From NCBI GenBank assembly GCA_027922465.2, contig BQMF02000023.1:868001-932000 (forward strand): a stretch of DNA of 64,000 nt, given 5' to 3'. Origin of the DNA: Turritopsis dohrnii. Taxonomy: Eukaryota > Cnidaria > Hydrozoa > Anthoathecata > Oceaniidae. Position 1 is the first letter of the stretch. Each line of letters starts with the position of its first letter. A program made the position numbers and the translations under genes. A model generated the notes under the pieces. That model saw only the letters and a list, made by a program, of their open reading frames with translations, had not been told where the DNA came from and made no database searches. Below are positions 10,437 through 21,342 of this stretch, one piece after another.

Positions 10437-13400
10437 ATCTTGAATTGTTTGATCCCACTGACGATTCACCTCATGCTCAAACCGATGCGGATAACCGTAT
10501 GTAATTCTAATGTGATGATTTTCTTTTTAAGCAACATTTTGACCACATATGCTACGTATCATATATTCCTTTCAGATAACTCAAAAATAGATAGGGACGA
10601 GGAAATTTATCCAGACGAAAACGGTAATCTTACAGGTACCTTCTTTGGAAATTTTTCACATAAGATGCTCACATTGAAAACTATTTGTGACTGTCCATGG
10701 GAAAAAAAGTACATTCGATTTACCGATATGCGCAAATTACCGGTAATTTTACCGGTAACTTAAGATTTTTTTTAGCGATTACCGGTAATTAGAATTTTTT
10801 ATCGATAAATTTACCGCTTTACCGATAATTACCGGTATCGTAATGTAATGTAAAAAAATACCTAATGTGATTTACCGGTAGCGTCTCAGACGTAAGGTAA
10901 AGTGGCTAATCGATAGCGATAACATGTTTTCGAAAATGTTAATGTTTGTTTATACTAATTCCGCCATTTTTAAGACCCAGTCAAGTCATAAATTACCTAA
11001 TCGTTGGTTGTTCAAATATGTTTCTTTCTTGTTTTTATTCATGCTGAAGTAATTGACGTCAATAAACTCTGAAACAAAACAAATCACCTGCTCATGAATT
11101 AGACGGTTGAAAGATCTTTTAAAAGAAAGGATGATGTGTCGAAAATTTATTAATGATTTTTTCTTCATAGGTTTAAATCTTCTATTTAAAAAGACTGCGT
11201 TATTCAATTATTATAATAAACAGGAAAATTTTTGTAACAGCCCTTTGGTAATCCATACTCTTTTTATGTATATATTACAGGTAACATTGTTTCTGTATCA
11301 AAATCAACTCGTTACCTGGTTCTCATTCAGCTGAAAATAAGAGAAAAAACAGTTTGTTCGAAATTTGGCAATAATAAAAACCGTCCGCTCTAATTCTATT
11401 AAGTTATTTTTGTAAATCCCATGACGAAAACTTTTATTTTTATTTTCCTCAGGGAAAGTCAGCTGAGACTTATTTTATTCAACAGATATTTCGCCTTCAA
11501 CAAGTGGAGATGTGTCCTTAAAGAATCGATCATATCGCAACGTTTTTAGTGATCTTTATTCACTTTTGTAACTTAATTCAGATAATATCCCGATAAAGAG
11601 TGAATTTGGGAAAAGACAAAATGAAAACATTTTAACGTCGGCTTGACGAGTTGCAAAAGTTCTCTTTTGAAATACTCACCTTCGTTCAAACATTAATACT
11701 ACCTGTTTCCTACAGTTTTTCATCATAAGGTTTACGTGGAAGATTGTCTGAAAGCTCAGGGCTCCAAAACTCTCCCATGTCCTGGCTGTAAAGCTTGCGT
11801 GGGTGCGCACTCTTCTCGCAGTAGTCAATGTTGATGATGGACAGTCGGAAAACCTGTGGCAAGGTTCCAAATGGTAGTTCCTCTGTCCGATCGAGTCTCA
11901 TTGTCATACCACAGTCGAGCGTAAGAGTGTTAGCATGAAGTGATGGAACCGACGTAATTTTCCTTGTACAACCTTTCGAAGACCTTTACTGCAATAGCAT
12001 TAATATTTTAGTCGAAAGATCCTGGGAACTAAATGCTTGAATTTGGTTTCATGCTACTACAAAAACATGTATACAAGAAAACATTAGGAAGATCGTTTAT
12101 TTTCTTTGCAGTGCATATTCATCTAAAAACATTCGATTACTGAACATTCGATGTGAATTCTTTGACGACTTTTAAGTATCCCGGAGGTAAAATGATTTTT
12201 AAATTATTACGCTACGGTAACGTATAACACCATATATAAACGATAACTTTGGCATAATAGCTCTTAAAGCTAGCTCTTTTCTCGTTTTAAAAACTACCAT
12301 AGTTCACACTTTACCAATAAAATTGGATCGATTTAGATTTACCGGTAAATTTACCGATAAAAGTATTGATCAATTTGTGTACCGGTAATTACCGATAATA
12401 TAATTAGTTTACCGGTAAAATGAAAATTTTACCGGTAAAAATATCGATACTACATCTTTAGCGGTAAAAATACCGGTATATTTTACCGGTAAAACGAAAT
12501 GTACTTTTTTTCCCATGGACGGTCACATTTACTAAGGATGGTTACATTTAACAACACTGTAAGAAGATATTTTGCGCATGAAATTAAACTTTTACGTGAA
12601 TCTGGAAGACTAAACAAATTAATTCGTCAGAGCAGTTAACGAAATATAATCCCATGTTAACTGTAAAGGTCTGCGCAAAGAATGAGCCGGAGATTTGCCA
12701 ACTTCGGCAACAGTTCCCACAATAATTTGATCTGCTGGATAACTGCGATAGAATTCTAGTACCAGCAATGCATGTCTTTACCAAACTGAAACTCTTTGAT
12801 GATGAGAAACTCATACCAAGTGAAGGTTTGATGTATCGGGAAAGAAGCACAGATTATATAAACGCGAAACTTTTCAAAATTGTGTACGAGAAATATCCAA
12901 GTATGCAGCAATAATTTATATATATGGATTTCATATTAAATTTGTGTTTTCAAAATGCTCGAATTTCATAGAGTACAAGAGAATGGTGAAGAGAGAACGT
13001 GAGACAGAGACCGCCGACACAGATGTAGACGATGCTTCAAGTGAAAGCTCTTTAGGTAACATGAATAAACTAAATTGGACTGTTATGTAGTAGAAATGAC
13101 GAATCAGTTAATTAACCTTTTTCTTCAGCTGATAAACCCTCGTTGCTATACAGCTTGGCAGAACTAAAGCGAAAATTGAAGGACTTAGAAGGTTACAAAT
13201 ATTCTTTAGCGTATTAATTTCTCACATATCTAGTGTATCGATGGTGTTTCCTTAATATTTTCATTTCAAATATTTTTTATTAGAAAGCACAACAAAAAAC
13301 AACACCAATGGGACAGTAGCTTCCATAAAAAGAAATCCCATCCACAATGCAACCATTTCTGGTAAGTCCAATTCCTATTTATCTATTTTAATTGATAATA

Positions 13401-13513
13401 TGGTGCATTTTGGCTGTACTAAAAAATAAAAATTTCAACCATAAGAGTACCCAGTAACTACAGCAGTAGATGAAGACGGGGAAAACTTCGAGAGCAGCTG
13501 TGTTTGGCAGTAG
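10437..13513 (+). CDS. second mini-exon gene series (all phase 1), interrupted by a TIR element
   Basis: AG/GT-bounded exons at 10437-10496, 10576-10623, 12972-13055, 13129-13191, 13284-13361 and about 13446-13513 each split codons after the first base, and all full internal ones are multiples of three (60, 48, 84, 63, 78). They encode short acidic or lysine-rich segments such as FDPTDDSPHAQTDAD and LKRKLKDLE. The last one has a weak acceptor and ends at TAG 13511-13513 unless a weak donor at 13500 is used. The 1.84-kb TIR element lies between the second and third exons. No domain is recognised. It may be the downstream part of the gene at 2902-6910 or a separate relative; the architecture matches 55113-56352. 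Confidence 0.45.
10687..12526. mobile_element. non-autonomous inverted-repeat element with ACCGGT arms
   Basis: The ends GTGACTGTCCATGGGAAAA at 10687 and its inverse (GTGACCGTCCATGGGAAAA) finishing at 12526 form terminal repeats, flanked by ATTT on both sides (10683-10686 and 12527-12530), a possible 4-bp target duplication. Both arms are packed with the palindrome ACCGGT in TTTACCGGTAAA contexts (at least five copies on the left, seven on the right). The 1.84-kb element has no transposase. Its middle is ordinary AT-rich DNA with one exon-like frame on the minus strand (11710-11985). Confidence 0.7.
11710..11985 (-). CDS. exon-like open frame inside the TIR element (unknown)
   Basis: About 90 codons are open on the minus strand, beginning after a TAA at 11986 and reading SKGCTRKITSVPSLHANT, then LDCGMTMRLDRTEELPFG and later DMGEFWSPELSDN. 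Two other frames overlap it, but this one has the more protein-like composition. No family is recognised. A captured host exon is one possibility; a chance frame is another. Confidence 0.25.
   Translation of the reverse strand, partial: RSSKGCTRKITSVPSLHANTLTLDCGMTMRLDRTEELPFGTLPQVFRLSIINIDYCEKSAHPRKLYSQDMGEFWSPELSDNLPRKPYDEKL
12541..12913 (+). pseudogene. degraded coding segment of unknown family
   Basis: Successive pieces in slipping frames read TVRRYFAHEIKLLRESGRL, LTKYNPMLTVKVCAKNE, and, cleanly to a TAA at 12913, LVPAMHVFTKLKLFDDEKL followed by YEKYPSMQQ. It contains one in-frame TAA and one frameshift. The position just right of the TIR element and left of a mini-exon suggests an old insertion in an intron. 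I do not recognise the family. Confidence 0.35.
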
Positions 13514-13639
13514 CATAATAGGTACTTCCTTAATGTTATTAGTTTATTCATAACTACTATTCTACTCTCCTTAAATTGTAACTCTTTTATTTATGCCAGA
13601 TTCTCCTGAAAACAAGAAATCACAATATCGGGACTGCAA

Positions 13640-13900
13640 ACTATTGGCCGCTGCTATGGGTAAAGAGCAGTTTAAAAATGATTCAAAGTATGACATAATA
13701 ATAAGATGGAAGACTAATAAAGGTCAGACAATTGTTTCAAATAAAAGACCCAGACCCGCACCCGCCATGCAAAATTTACGAGGTAGCCTGTGCAGAATTA
13801 ATTACATTGCAGAAACGAAAAGAAATGTACAAACAAGGTGGAACGAGCATAACAACCCTAACAAAGACTCCGAACCGGCAAGATACATTAAACCAGGGTA
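13640..13900 (+). pseudogene. GIY-YIG endonuclease fragment (Penelope-like element)
   Basis: The text IIIRWKTNK, then (one base shifted) DPDPHPPCKIYEV, then (shifted back) NYIAETKRNVQTRWNEH and SEPARYI follows the end of Penelope-type reverse transcriptases, where a CKIYEG block precedes a YIGETKRN GIY-YIG signature. Here GIG is YIA and two slips are present. It is fused immediately to the left end of the hAT at 13902. Confidence 0.6.
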
Positions 13901-13901
13901 G

Positions 13902-13996
13902 CCACTCTCCTGGAAACTCCTGGAATCTCCTGGATTTTTTTAATGCTCCTGGAAACTCCTGGAAACTGCATTTCTCCTGCAAATCTCCTGGAAATT
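13902..13996 (+). repeat. TCCTGGAAA tandem motif (subterminal repeats of the following hAT)
   Basis: CTCCTGGAAACTCCTGGAAT-type words recur about seven times in 95 bases. Such short degenerate arrays are typical transposase-binding regions at a hAT end, which would fit the transposase relic beginning at 14152. Confidence 0.5.
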
Positions 13997-14151
13997 CGGT
14001 TTGCTCAATTTCTCACATTGAATTTGTGTATATTATATATATTTTTTATTCCAAACTTAAGTTTGAAAATTATCTGACATTAAAGGCTTACTTATGCATG
14101 TTTTTTTACTGTATCTGTGTATTGACTATTACTGTTTTAAGTGTCTGAAAA

Positions 14152-15930
14152 ATGTCTAAAAAAAAATATAATGTCTCTTTTACCGACCGATGGTTGTCAG
14201 ACGAGCGTTTTAAAGGCTGGATACAGAAAGTAGAAAAAGATGAAAGTTCTGCCAGATGTACGTATTGTTGTAAAACATTTGATATTGGTAATATGGGTGA
14301 AAGTGCCCTAACAAGCCTAACAAACTTGTCGATAAATATAATAAAGCTGTGATAGACACAATTGATCTGTTGAAACTGCTACAGATTTCTACAGATGGTC
14401 CTAATGTTAACCTTAAATTTTTGGAAATTGTTAATGAGCAACGTGAAGAAGGCAACCAGCTTGCTGTAATTGATATTGGAACATGTGGCTTGCATACAGT
14501 TCACGTCAGCCTAAAAAATGGGATAGTGTCCTCTGGCTGGAAAGTTGACAATGTGTTAAGATGGATGTGGAATTTATTAAAAGAAAGTCCAGCCAGGAGA
14601 GAAGCATATGAAAGAATTACAAAGAGCCAGATTTACCCTCTGCCTTATTGCAAAACAAGATGGTGTGAGAATGAAGGAAGTGCTGAACGAGCAGCTGAAA
14701 TCTGGCCCAATTACCGATTGTTCATTAATCACTTGATGTCTTTGCCAAAATCCAGCCAGCCCAAGAATAATAAGAGTTACGATGGCCTTGTAGTTGGGGA
14801 TCCTTTGCTGTGTGCAAAATTCAAGTTTATAGAATTGCTTTCTTGGAAATTCAACAAGTTTTTGCGAGGTTTCCAAACGGATAACCCTTTCTGCATCATG
14901 TACTAAAGGATTTGTTGTGGTGGTTGATGGAAAAGTTTATCCTGAAAGAAACTCTTCAGAAAGGTAACTCTGCGAGGAAGCTCTTGAAGCTTAACCCAAA
15001 GGAGGTTGGCATACAGAAGCCTGTTGCCCATATAGATGTTGGTTCTGCTGCCAGACTACACATTGCCGAGTACAAAAGAAAAAACAACTCCAAAGAAAGC
15101 ACCATATCAAATTTCCGTAAAGAAGTATTGGCTTTGCTCTCAACAGTTACATCACATTTTATAGAAAAGTCACCAATCAGAAGTGCTGTTGTCAGATTTG
15201 CAGTTTGTTTTGATCTTAATTATATGGCTAGTGACCAGGAGAGCGCTGTGAAGGCATTTGGCTTGTCAGAAAAGCTATCAACTTTGAAAAGGTTGGTATC
15301 CATTGTTTCGGCTATGTACAAAACTTCAGCTCACTCAACACCAGTGTTTCTTTTCAATTAACTTTTTTTAGACTATTCTTTAGCCTAGTAAATTAAGCTT
15401 GCTTATGCTCACCAGAAATCTGGCTGAGTGACCTGGCTGCCACATCCTCTGATCACTTTTTGGATATTTCAATGCATTTTGGTTTTCTAGGTTGCTATCT
15501 ACAAAATTTGTTGAAGAAGCAAAAAAACAGTATCAATTATTCATAAAAGATGTTGCGACCTGCTGAGTTTGATAAATTTGAGAGATTTGATAAGTATAAT
15601 CAACAGGTTGATATGTTCTCAGAGCAAAAATACTGCAATGTTTTTGATGTATTGAAGATTGTGTGTACTTTGTCACATGCTCAGGCATCAATAGAAAGAG
15701 GATTTAGCATCAACAAAGAACATCTTGTTGAAAAGTTGCAAGAAGAATCATTGATGGCTCTTCGTGTAATAAATGACTACATGGTGATAAATAATTTCAG
15801 CCCTGTAGATATACCAATAACAAAAGAAATGATGGAAAATGTCAAAGCTTCTAGAGCACCTTACATGCTTTCATTGGATGAATGGAAAAAAACGGAAGAG
15901 AATCTTGTGAGATATAAGAAAAATCTCTTC
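14152..15930 (+). pseudogene. hAT transposase with BED-type zinc finger, broken
   Basis: The N terminus carries a BED-like finger (ARCTYCCKTFDIGNMGESAL) but lacks the distal His pair because the frame breaks at about 14330. The middle (14349-14906) has DGPNVNLKFLE and an RCENE-type core, the next piece runs 14912-15361, and the C-terminal dimerisation motif SHAQASIERGFSINKEHL lies at 15680-15730. Frameshifts and stops separate the four pieces, and a short gap (15362-15480) has no matching text. hAT transposases cut and paste DNA; this copy cannot encode one. A SINE-like repeat interrupts its 3' end at 15932. Confidence 0.8.
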
Positions 15931-15931
15931 T

Positions 15932-16097
15932 GTCCATACTGCACACTGGCCTTCGGGCAAGTTAGAGCAATGCTATACGTATCTCTGGCGGTAAGTCGAC
16001 TAACAGTTGCAAGTCGGCGGGCGGAAGAACCAACCATTACGGATGGAAGCCCAAGGACTAAAAACTCCCGTTACTTACTTACTTACTTACTTACTTA
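15932..16097 (+). repeat. SINE-like repeat, 5'-truncated, with ACTT tail
   Basis: From CCATACTGCACACTGG to the ACTT tandem tail at 16074-16097 the sequence matches the reverse complement of 22326-22480 at roughly nine positions in ten, including CGGGCAAGTTAGAGCAATGC and GGAAGCCCAAGGACT. A simple-repeat tail and 5' truncation point to LINE-type retroposition. Confidence 0.65.
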
Positions 16098-16200
16098 ATT
16101 CTTCATAAGGTTTTTGAAATGGTGCTTTTTCTACACTGATGCGAACTGTATCGTTAAGACTTAATTCCTTTTGGTTTTTAGTAATTGGTAAAAGACGACC

Positions 16201-16941
16201 TTAATACAAGTTAATCCATACTTGCGAAGCATTGTCTTTAGTAACATCCATTGGTCTCATTTTTATCGAACGGTGATACGAACTATTATATCTTTTTACA
16301 AGATCAGGTAAGACATTAATATATTTTCTTGTGTTTTCATTTGTGAAATATTTAAACATGATCCCCTTCATCGTTCGGTTAAGACGCTCAACAACACTGG
16401 CTTTTCTTTCGCTGTTAGTTGTAAACAATTTAATATTTTTTTGTTTTAACATTCCTTTAACTAAAGAATTCAGGAATTCAGTGCCTTTATCAGTGTGAAT
16501 CATTTTCGGTTGACGTTTATCACATAGAAATATCTTTTGAATAGCTTCTTTTAGTTCTTTTCCTGTTTTTGTCTTCAGTGGTTCTATCCATGCATATTTA
16601 CTGAGGACATCAATACATACTAACAGATACTTGTATCCAGCATTGTATTTCGAAAGTTTAGATAAATCAACCAAATCAAGTTGCCATTGTTCGTCAATAT
16701 CATAAACAACCACAGGTCATGTCAGGAAATTTAATTGTACAGGTTTATGTAATGTATAGGATAACTGTTCTTGCAACCAATTCTCAACTTCATTTCGTGT
16801 TAGAGACTTTTTCTTGCCTTCTTGAATTAATTTTTCTTTACTTGTAAATGCATAGGGTGAGTCAAGAGAATAATACAACTTTTGCAGTACATGATCAATG
16901 TATTCTTTTCTGTCTGACTGAGTTTTTTGCTTTGCCATCAA
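16201..16941 (-). pseudogene. Polinton retroviral-type integrase, one internal stop
   Basis: The minus strand encodes an N-terminal part (16717-16941, ending KPVQLNFLT), a TGA, then QWQLDLVDLSKL, LLVCIDVLSKYAWI, MIHTDKGTEF and ASVVERLNRTMKGIM. These give the D, D and E of the integrase core. The stop fits CGA>TGA and there is no frameshift across it. Integrases of this kind insert Polinton/Maverick DNA. The gene is the first of a minus-strand block with the ATPase, divergent from PolB, as is common in Polintons. The C terminus stops at 16201, close to the element's left limit. Confidence 0.85.
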
Positions 16942-17038
16942 TCTGACTATCTTTGATAACTATTTCAGAACCACAACATGCAATGATACATCGGCAACGG
17001 TTTAATAAGTTTCGCACACAAAGTTTTAAGGACGGCAT
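16895..17038 (-). CDS. small Cys-rich Polinton ORF (47 codons)
   Basis: ATG 17038 opens MPSLKLCVRNLLNRCRC and continues IIACCGSEIVI to a TGA at 16895, overlapping the integrase start in another frame. A compact Cys-rich N terminus with little else is reminiscent of small accessory proteins of adenovirus-like mobile elements. This is inference from position and composition only. Confidence 0.35.
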   Translation of the reverse strand: MPSLKLCVRNLLNRCRCIIACCGSEIVIKDSQIDGKAKNSVRQKRIH

Positions 17039-17222
17039 TCTTCAAACACAGTCAGATGATAAATGAATTCATATTTTACAATCAATTCTATTTATTTTGT
17101 TTTTGCTTGATTGAGGTTTTATATCTCTTTACATTGAAAGCTTACATAGAATTTGCGTTTTGGAACATACTTCAATCAAACAAAAACAAACATGATACAA
17201 TTTATCTATAAGTAGAAGAGTC

Positions 17223-17858
17223 TCATTTCATTGCTTTTTGTCTCTTTTTTGGTGTTTCCATCATTTGATCCATTGATTCTTTGTTTTTAATCCATGTTTT
17301 GGGTACTGACAAGTCACTTAGCACTTGTTGAAATATTGTTTTATGATTCGCTGGAAGATTTACAAACTTTCTATTTGATAGTGCATAACGCAACAAATCA
17401 GCAACGTCCGTACCATGAATGACGTTATCATAAAATACAATTTCACCATTATCATTCCAACGAACAACATCTGAATGTGATTTCAAATAACTTAACAATC
17501 GTTTGCCATCATTTTTTATGGTTTTCGGAAGTGATTCTATAATGACATCTTGTTCTACTTTCTTTGGTTTTAATAAATCTCGTTCTTTTGTCTCATGAGC
17601 TTGTTCCGTTTTCTTCATAACAACTTCGATAGGTTTAGGTTTGATGAGTTCTTCATAACGACTTTTGAAATTATTTAATTCTTCAGTAAACAAGCGTATT
17701 TTTTCATCAATAGGTATATCACGTTGCCAAACATTTTTCATTTCCAATTCCGATTTCTGCATGTTAGTTTGAGTTGGTTGATGCATACTCACTTTTCCAC
17801 TTTTAAGTCGTTCGTATTCTTCTTGTGAAATGACAACGTATTTTTTCCCTACATCCAT
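17223..17858 (-). CDS. Polinton-associated protein of unknown function
   Basis: A clean 211-codon frame starts MDVGKKYVVISQEEYERL. The first half is charged and predicted coiled or disordered; the second (about residues 110-200) looks folded: NDGKRLLSYLKSHSDVVRWN, DNGEIVFYDNVIHGT, LLRYAL. The last part resembles a domain recurring in cnidarian Polintons next to the ATPase, but I cannot name it. It lies between the integrase and a small basic protein, all on the minus strand, with two bases between it and the next gene. Unlike its neighbours it has no internal stop. Confidence 0.5.
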   Translation of the reverse strand: MDVGKKYVVISQEEYERLKSGKVSMHQPTQTNMQKSELEMKNVWQRDIPIDEKIRLFTEELNNFKSRYEELIKPKPIEVVMKKTEQAHETKERDLLKPKKVEQDVIIESLPKTIKNDGKRLLSYLKSHSDVVRWNDNGEIVFYDNVIHGTDVADLLRYALSNRKFVNLPANHKTIFQQVLSDLSVPKTWIKNKESMDQMMETPKKRQKAMK

Positions 17859-17860
17859 TT

Positions 17861-18207
17861 TTACAGACTTGCTAATACGTTAATGACAGTACCAAGAATG
17901 TTTGTTAAGAAGCCGTTTCCGTGTTGAACTAACAATTTCTTTCTTTGAGCTGTTTTATTCTTTTGTTTAACCAATTCTCTGAGTACTTTCTTCTTTGTAA
18001 TTTCTTTCTCTGATGATCTGTAATAGGTATGTTTCCTTGTAAAACGTTGTGAATACAATCACAAATGGTGTTTATCAATTCAGGTCGAGCTGTTCTAAGA
18101 AACTGTTTTTGTTCAGCACCACTACAATGTTTAAGTGCTTTTAACAGTTCCAAATTTTTTGTAATGCGTTTGGTCATATCGATCCGTACACGTTGATGTT
18201 CTAGCAT
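17861..18207 (-). pseudogene. small basic Polinton protein with hydrophobic C terminus, frameshifted
   Basis: The N-terminal frame (18207-17929) reads KRITKNLELLKALKHC and LINTICDCIHNVLQGNIPI, then slips by one base near 18000 into KKVLRELVKQKN, LLVQHGNGFLTNILGTV and INVLASL to a stop at 17861. A helical Cys-containing N half, a KLRRRKK-type basic middle and a short hydrophobic tail are seen in a small protein conserved in animal Polintons next to the packaging ATPase. The role is unknown. The slip makes this copy non-functional unless corrected. Confidence 0.5.
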
Positions 18208-18229
18208 GAAATGAAGTTTTGAATGTTAG

Positions 18230-18886
18230 TTATATCATTTTATTAGGTATGTATACAAATTGTAGATTTCGATGAGGGAATATGTTTGTTCTCACTTGAT
18301 ATTTATCATCCATTGTTGGTGTTAGATCAAGAAGTAAAAAAGAAAATGGTTTTTGTGTTGCATCTTTGTAAGCCCATATAAGAAATTTTGAATTTGTAGG
18401 CATAAATTGCTTGGCAAGATGGAGAATTTGTGATTTATCTCAAGCATTTTTGAAAATTACCATATAATCTGAATTTAAACTGATACAGCATTGATATTTA
18501 TGAAATAGGTTCTGTGTAAGAAAAATAACTGACATATTATCATGCCGTCCACGAGTGAATAGTTGTGAAACGCGTTTATCTTCGTTGGCTTCATCCATCA
18601 TGTCATCTAATATGATCAAGTTTCTTTGATTACAATCAAACATCTCATGAAGTTGTGAAGGAATTCCCTCAACATATTCGATATTTGTATTGATTTCCAT
18701 ACGTGATTGATACAATTCAGGCTGATGTTTTGCATAACACCATACGATTCTTTGTGGAGGTGGATGAATTAATTGATCTGCATAGCGTAATAGGTTTTTT
18801 GTAAATTCTGTTTTTCCAACTTGACGACCACCGGCAACTAACATACGAAATGGATGTTTTAATGTTACTTTCATGATGATTAACAT
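18230..18886 (-). pseudogene. Polinton packaging ATPase (FtsK/HerA-type, A32-like), one internal stop
   Basis: From ATG 18886: PFRMLVAGGRQVGKTEF is the Walker A site (GGRQVGKT) and RNLIILDDMMDE the Walker B site, followed by a TQNLFH sensor region. The frame hits TGA after VIFKNA (18440) and stays open for another 66 codons (DKSQILHLAKQFMP … IPNKM), so one base change (CGA>TGA) explains it. These ATPases pump DNA into capsids of adenovirus-like elements. It is divergent from PolB across about 190 bases. No capsid genes were found near it. Confidence 0.8.
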
Positions 18887-19080
18887 TCAACTGACATGCA
18901 TGACTGATTCACGCTGATAAATAGATTTAAATGTGATACTTTACATGTTATCATTATAAATTCAGTACTTTTTACATGAAATCAATAAAAAGTGTATAAA
19001 GCAAGTGAAAACGTTTGTACTACCTTTCATTTCTTGAAAAATTTCAAGTGAGTAACATCTTGTTTTAGATTTAAATAAAG
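18887..19080 (+). promoter_or_regulatory. divergent intergenic region with TATA-like box
   Basis: Between the divergent ATPase and PolB genes lies a TATAAA at 18995-19000, about 80 bases before the PolB ATG at 19081. It is the likely shared control region of the Polinton; no other element is visible. Confidence 0.35.
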
Positions 19081-19172
19081 ATGGCTACAGTACAATGCTG
19101 TGTTTGTGGATTAGAATTTGTCAGTGAAGAAATGTGTAATGAACATGTTTTAATTGAACATAACACAACCGA

Positions 19173-19326
19173 GGTAATTTTCTTTAATTTTGCAAAACCT
19201 TTTCAACTTTTTCGAAAAGCTTTTCCACTTTTTAAAAACCTTTACAACTTTTTCGAAAAGCTTTTCCACTTTTTCAAAAACTTTGACAACTTTTTAAAAA
19301 GCTTTTTCACTTTTATAATTATGTAG
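19173..19326 (+). repeat. intron of PolB built of palindromic tandem repeats
   Basis: A unit of about 54 bases containing CAACTTTTTCGAAAAGCTTT and its variants is repeated about 2.5 times and is itself near-palindromic. GT at 19173 and TAG before 19327 make it a phase-0 intron. Confidence 0.7.
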
Positions 19327-21342
19327 GACATTGACTTGGATGAAATTTTGACAGATCTCTTCAAATACATGCCGACAAATAATGCTGATATCGATAATTC
19401 TTTTGATATTGATGAATTTCTAATGGATTGCATTTGTCCAGTTGATTTTGAAACATCTTCACCTGATTGTTATATTGTTGAAGAGAAAAATGAAGAAGAA
19501 GAATTAGAGGAGCTGTTTCAAGAAACAGACAGAGAGATGATGTCGGAGTTAGAATTGGAGAAGTTGTTTCAAGAGACCGATGGAGAGATGGTGTTAGAGT
19601 CTGAACCGTTAGATTGTGATGTAATGCCAGTTAAAGATCATCACAAATGTGAAAAGTGTAATCACACGTTCCTGTTAATGGAAAATTTTGAACGACATGT
19701 AGAGATTTGTGAATCTCGATTGAAACGTTTTCAATGTCGTCGATGTAAAAAACTGTTCGAGCATGAAAATGCCAAACAACTACACGAACGAAGATGTATG
19801 GACATACCATCAACTACTGGTAAAAGGAAAATCAAACAAATGTCATTGGATGAATATAATCCCAAGCGTATGCGTGTTGAAACAATCAATCAACAAGGTG
19901 GATCTACTGAGCATCCTGAATTGTGGAAAGCACCTCAGCTTGTGCAATCAACGTTGAAGCGTACAGCTATGACGTATCGAAAAGAGTTGGATACGAATAA
20001 CCAGCTAGATTTACTCAATCGTCTTTTAAATGCCATGAAAACCTTCAATTCAATCATTAATGGAGAAATTCAACGTACTAAAGGCATCAAATATTATTAC
20101 ACGTTAAAGTTGGTATTTTGTCAAGTGAAAGGTAAAACTGATCTCACAGATTCACCAGTCAGGTTTCGATCAGAAGTTTTTACAGTCTTAAACGATGATG
20201 AGCTGGATTCATATATCAATACAGCCTATACGCAGTTGATACAACAAATTGATGAATTTCAAAGGAATGTTAGTGGTTGGGTTGTACACCATTTTATGCA
20301 TGTTGATTTAGGTAAATTTGAATTTTACTTTTCTTACTTATACGTTGTTTGTTAGATGATGTCATTTAACTTTTTGTTCTTTCTACAGGAATAGTACATT
20401 ATGATCCGTTGAGAGCATCTTCATGGATACCCCTACCAAAACATATTAAGGTGAAGAAAGCTGTTTTAAATATCGAAAACAAGGATGAAAAATGTTTCTT
20501 ATGGTGTATTCTCGCAAAGTTACATCCAGTTCACTGGTCCAAAAACGCTAATCGAGTATCCAAATACACACCTCATGAAAGTGAATTGGACATGCATGGT
20601 ATTGAATATCCTGTATCAATCAAGGACATTGATAAAGTGGAGCGAAAGAATAACTTGAGTGTAAACGTTTATGGTTTCAAGGAGAAAGTCGTGTTTCCGC
20701 TTCGCATTAGTAAAAATATCATTTCTGATCATCATGTGGATTTGTTGTATTATGCAGAAGGTGAAAAGGGACATTATGCACTGATCCGAAATTTAAGCGC
20801 ACTAGTTGGTTCTCAAATCAACAAGCATAAAGTTAAAAAGTTTATTTGTTCTTATTGTACACATGCTTGTACTTCACAAGACGTGCTTGATCGTCATATC
20901 GAACGGTGTCAGTTACATGGTGCGCAAAAAGTGTCAGTACCAGTGCAGGATAGTGGTAAAGATATTATCAAGTTTACAAAGATTGAGTATCAACTGAGAT
21001 TACCCTTTGTAATGTATGCTGATTTTGAAAGTTTGTTGATAAAGTACGAACAAGAACAGCAAAATGATGATGATATACCATGGACAGAGAAATACCAGAA
21101 ACATGAAGCTTGTGGTTATGCATTACATACTGTGTGTACAGATAAACGATTTTATGAATCTCCAAAGTTATATTGTGGAAAAAATGCTGCAGAGCACTTT
21201 CTGGATACGGTGCAACTTCAAGCTACAGAAATACGCCAAATCCTACAAAAAAAGATACCGATGGAACGATTGACACCTGAGCAGTGGAGAGCACACAATA
21301 GATGTACCACATGTTATTTGTGTGAGAAAGAAATTAAAGCTT

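Noticed and set aside
19190..19326. Possible CRISPR-like array
   Set aside because: Repeats have no unique spacers, the unit is palindromic and lies in a spliced intron of an animal-type gene.
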